Positions 60,004 to 61,487 of a stretch of 61,487 nucleotides of DNA are shown piece by piece. A program made the translations under genes and the position numbers. Below the pieces are notes generated by a model. It saw only the letters and a program-made list of their open reading frames with translations, was not told where the DNA came from and made no database searches. This stretch comes from Thalassotalea sp. 42_200_T64. GTDB lineage: Bacteria > Pseudomonadota > Gammaproteobacteria > Enterobacterales > Alteromonadaceae. Each line of letters begins with the position of its first letter. Positions within the stretch are counted from its first letter, which is position 1. The stretch is taken from the NCBI GenBank assembly GCA_002162925.1, contig MABC01000051.1, positions 1 through 61,487 on the forward strand, in the 5' to 3' direction.

Positions 60004-60867
60004 ATGATCCATAGCATGACTGCTTTCGCCCGCATCGAGGTGAAAGGTGACTGGGGTAACGCCGTTTGGGAAATTCGCTCGGTGAACCAACGCTTTCTCG
60101 AAACTTATTTTCGCATGCCTGAGCAATTTCGTGGCTTAGAGCCTGTATTGCGGGAGCGTTTTCGCAAACAATTAAACCGCGGAAAAGTAGAATGTAACCT
60201 GCGTTTTAACGCCAACCCGGCAGCCAAAAGTAAATTAACCATCAATCAAAAACTCGCCGAGCAACTGATCGAAAGTGCTAATTGGGTGATCAACAAAGCC
60301 GGTGACGGCAAACTTAGCCCGGTTGATATTATGAAGTGGCCTGGTGTAATGGAAGCAGAAGAAGCCGACATGGATACCGTATCGGCAGAACTGTTAGCCG
60401 GTTTTGATCAAGCGTTAATCGACTTTAAAGCCGCCCGTGCCAGCGAAGGTGCGAATATGGCCGAAGTGATCCAGCAACGCCTAGATGGTATTACCACCCA
60501 AGCCGAAGCCGTAGAAGCGCACATGCCGGAAATTATTTTGTGGCAACGTGAGCGCATTATTGATAAATTTAAAGACGCCGGTATCGACCCAGATTCGACT
60601 CGTCTTGAACAAGAACTGGTATTACTGGCGCAAAAAATGGACGTAGATGAAGAGCTCGATCGCCTGTTCAGCCACGTAAAAGAAACCAACAAAATCCTGA
60701 AAAAAGGTGGTCCACAAGGCCGCAGATTAGATTTCATGATGCAAGAGTTTAACCGCGAAGCTAACACTTTAGGTTCAAAATCGATCAATACCGACATCAC
60801 TGCTGCCGCAGTTGAGCTCAAGGTGTTAATTGAGCAGATGCGTGAACAAATTCAAAATATTGAATAG
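60004..60867 (+). CDS. yicC: YicC/YloC-family endoribonuclease
   Basis: 287 residues, complete. Opens MIHSMTAFAR and has the family motifs VNQRFLETYFRMPEQFR and a highly conserved C-terminus (QEFNREANTLGSKSINTDIT). YicC acts in RNA decay. In E. coli it is divergent from rph directly; here about 3.5 kb of oxidoreductase genes separate them. Confidence 0.95.
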   Translation: MIHSMTAFARIEVKGDWGNAVWEIRSVNQRFLETYFRMPEQFRGLEPVLRERFRKQLNRGKVECNLRFNANPAAKSKLTINQKLAEQLIESANWVINKAGDGKLSPVDIMKWPGVMEAEEADMDTVSAELLAGFDQALIDFKAARASEGANMAEVIQQRLDGITTQAEAVEAHMPEIILWQRERIIDKFKDAGIDPDSTRLEQELVLLAQKMDVDEELDRLFSHVKETNKILKKGGPQGRRLDFMMQEFNREANTLGSKSINTDITAAAVELKVLIEQMREQIQNIE

Positions 60868-60897
60868 TGTCTGGCATTGTCTATTTAAATACATAAG

Positions 60898-60920
60898 CCC
60901 TCGTTTTTAGAGGGTTTTTT
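60898..60920 (+). terminator. Rho-independent terminator of yicC
   Basis: CCCTC/GAGGG stem, seven-base loop, followed by six Ts, 30 bp past the stop. The rest of the 60868-61104 gap is described with the IS21 end. Confidence 0.82.
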
Positions 60921-61024
60921 ATTATTTGTTGTTTGAGGATGTCTTAGGTGATATGGTTGGTTCTTGGTCTTTTTGGTGGGTAAATCGGCGAGTATTTACG
61001 TTTTTTCGCCATCAAAATAGTGGT

Positions 61025-61379
61025 TGCGTATTCCGGTGAGTTTGAACACCGATTCCGGTTTTAGCGTGAACACCTAATTTCTTCGCATTGGGCTTACTTC
61101 ATTTTTAACCTAAGTGTTCACACTCGTCAATCGATGAGTGTATTTTTCGCATCGATTCCCCCTTTAATTTGATCCGATGTGCGTTGTGCATAAGCCGATC
61201 TAGAATGGCATCGGCTAGCGTATTGTCGCCAATTGATTGATGCCATTCATCCGTCGGTAATTGGCTTATCACCATGGTCGATGAACTGCCATGACGATCA
61301 TCCATGATCTCCATTAAGTCATTTCGCTGCACGGATTTAAGGGGATCAAGCCCCCAGTCATCCAAGATAAGCGTGAGCT
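61025..61379 (-). mobile_element. IS21-family element remnant (right part)
   Basis: The outer end appears to lie at about 61025, where two direct repeats of TATTCCGGT or GATTCCGGT followed by GAACACC occur (61029-61075), the multiple terminal repeats typical of IS21. Inside is the C-terminal part of istB. The remainder of the element (istA and the istB N-terminus) is missing or displaced beyond the window. Confidence 0.7.
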
Positions 61380-61400
61380 TACGGCAGCATGGCGTGACTT
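61105..61400 (-). pseudogene. istB: Truncated IstB-like ATP-binding transposition helper
   Basis: The C-terminal part, from [13 protein letters not shown] through [10 protein letters not shown] and [22 protein letters not shown], matches IstB of IS21. It is about a third of the usual 240-270 residues. The Walker A half is missing; going upstream the frame hits a TAG near 61408. This is a broken gene at an insertion junction. Confidence 0.82.
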
Positions 61401-61487
61401 TCTAAATTCGAGTTTTTCCGCAGTTCAGGCACAACTAGGCCTAAGCGATCAGCCCAAGCCTGTTTGATTTTAGCGGTTATTGTCTAT
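61379..61487 (-). CDS. C-terminal end of an unidentified ORF running off the window
   Basis: A minus-strand frame open to the window edge encodes about 34 residues ([20 protein letters not shown]) ending in TAA at 61379. It overlaps the truncated istB fragment in another frame. It looks coding, and is probably the gene or element joined to the IS21 remnant. Not identified. Confidence 0.4.

Overview
The window reads as chromosome of a marine gammaproteobacterium of the Alteromonadales, most likely a Colwelliaceae member such as Thalassotalea or Colwellia. This is an inference from gene content and gene order: lptM-lysA-dapF beside cyaY, hemCDXY, a YeeN-type YebC protein, nfuA/comF/bioH, rph-pyrE near yicC, and an A-type cytochrome oxidase cluster. 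AT-leaning codon use and short ATACCAA/TTGGTAT palindromes agree. No tRNA, rRNA or CRISPR array was seen.

Layout. 1-4.5 kb: an unidentified gene end, a CBS protein, and the minus-strand operon lptM-lysA-dapF-DUF484-yigB, which lacks the xerC usually found between the last two. 4.7-10.5 kb: cyaY, hemC-hemD-hemX-hemY and a divergent MltA-like protein. 10.6-19.2 kb: cupin plus large alpha/beta hydrolase, two very small ORFs, plsB, a secreted M20 amidohydrolase and a cardiolipin-synthase-like lipoprotein. 19.3-29.1 kb: a metal-resistance region. 29.2 kb: lexA behind two SOS boxes. 30.3-39.8 kb: cytochrome c oxidase genes with assembly and heme A genes. 39.9-47.2 kb: yeeN-type gene, two GSTs, a deacetylase, MATE and MFS transporters, nfuA. 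47.4-55 kb: a giant M14 peptidase, comF, bioH, an Old Yellow Enzyme homologue, MscS, DUF4144 and VanZ proteins. 55.1-60.9 kb: pyrE and rph, a thioredoxin/GMC-dehydrogenase cassette, yicC. 61.0 kb to the end: an IS21-family remnant.

The most notable part is the metal region. A seven-gene minus-strand operon begins with a BlaI/MecI/CopY-type repressor and an M56 (BlaR1-like) membrane protease with no visible penicillin-binding sensor domain. It continues with a complete CzcC-CzcB-CzcA efflux pump, a HupE/UreJ-type membrane protein and a small membrane-anchored protein. Its promoter lies in a 35-bp inverted repeat with perfect 14-bp arms. Upstream is a separate unit, a DmeF-like transporter divergent from a CsoR/RcnR repressor, with a palindrome centred on five Cs between them. 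The arrangement suggests proteolysis-linked derepression of metal efflux, a regulatory wiring normally associated with beta-lactam sensing. That is a hypothesis from gene order and promoter structure.

Other points: a cytochrome oxidase subunit II with two tandem cytochrome c domains, a dispersed family of intergenic repeats (about 40.7, 46.3 and 55.0 kb), and several genes too short for ordinary calling (lptM, a 42-residue membrane protein with an FNR-like site). Several starts were moved to internal codons because the Shine-Dalgarno spacing favours them; this is stated per gene.
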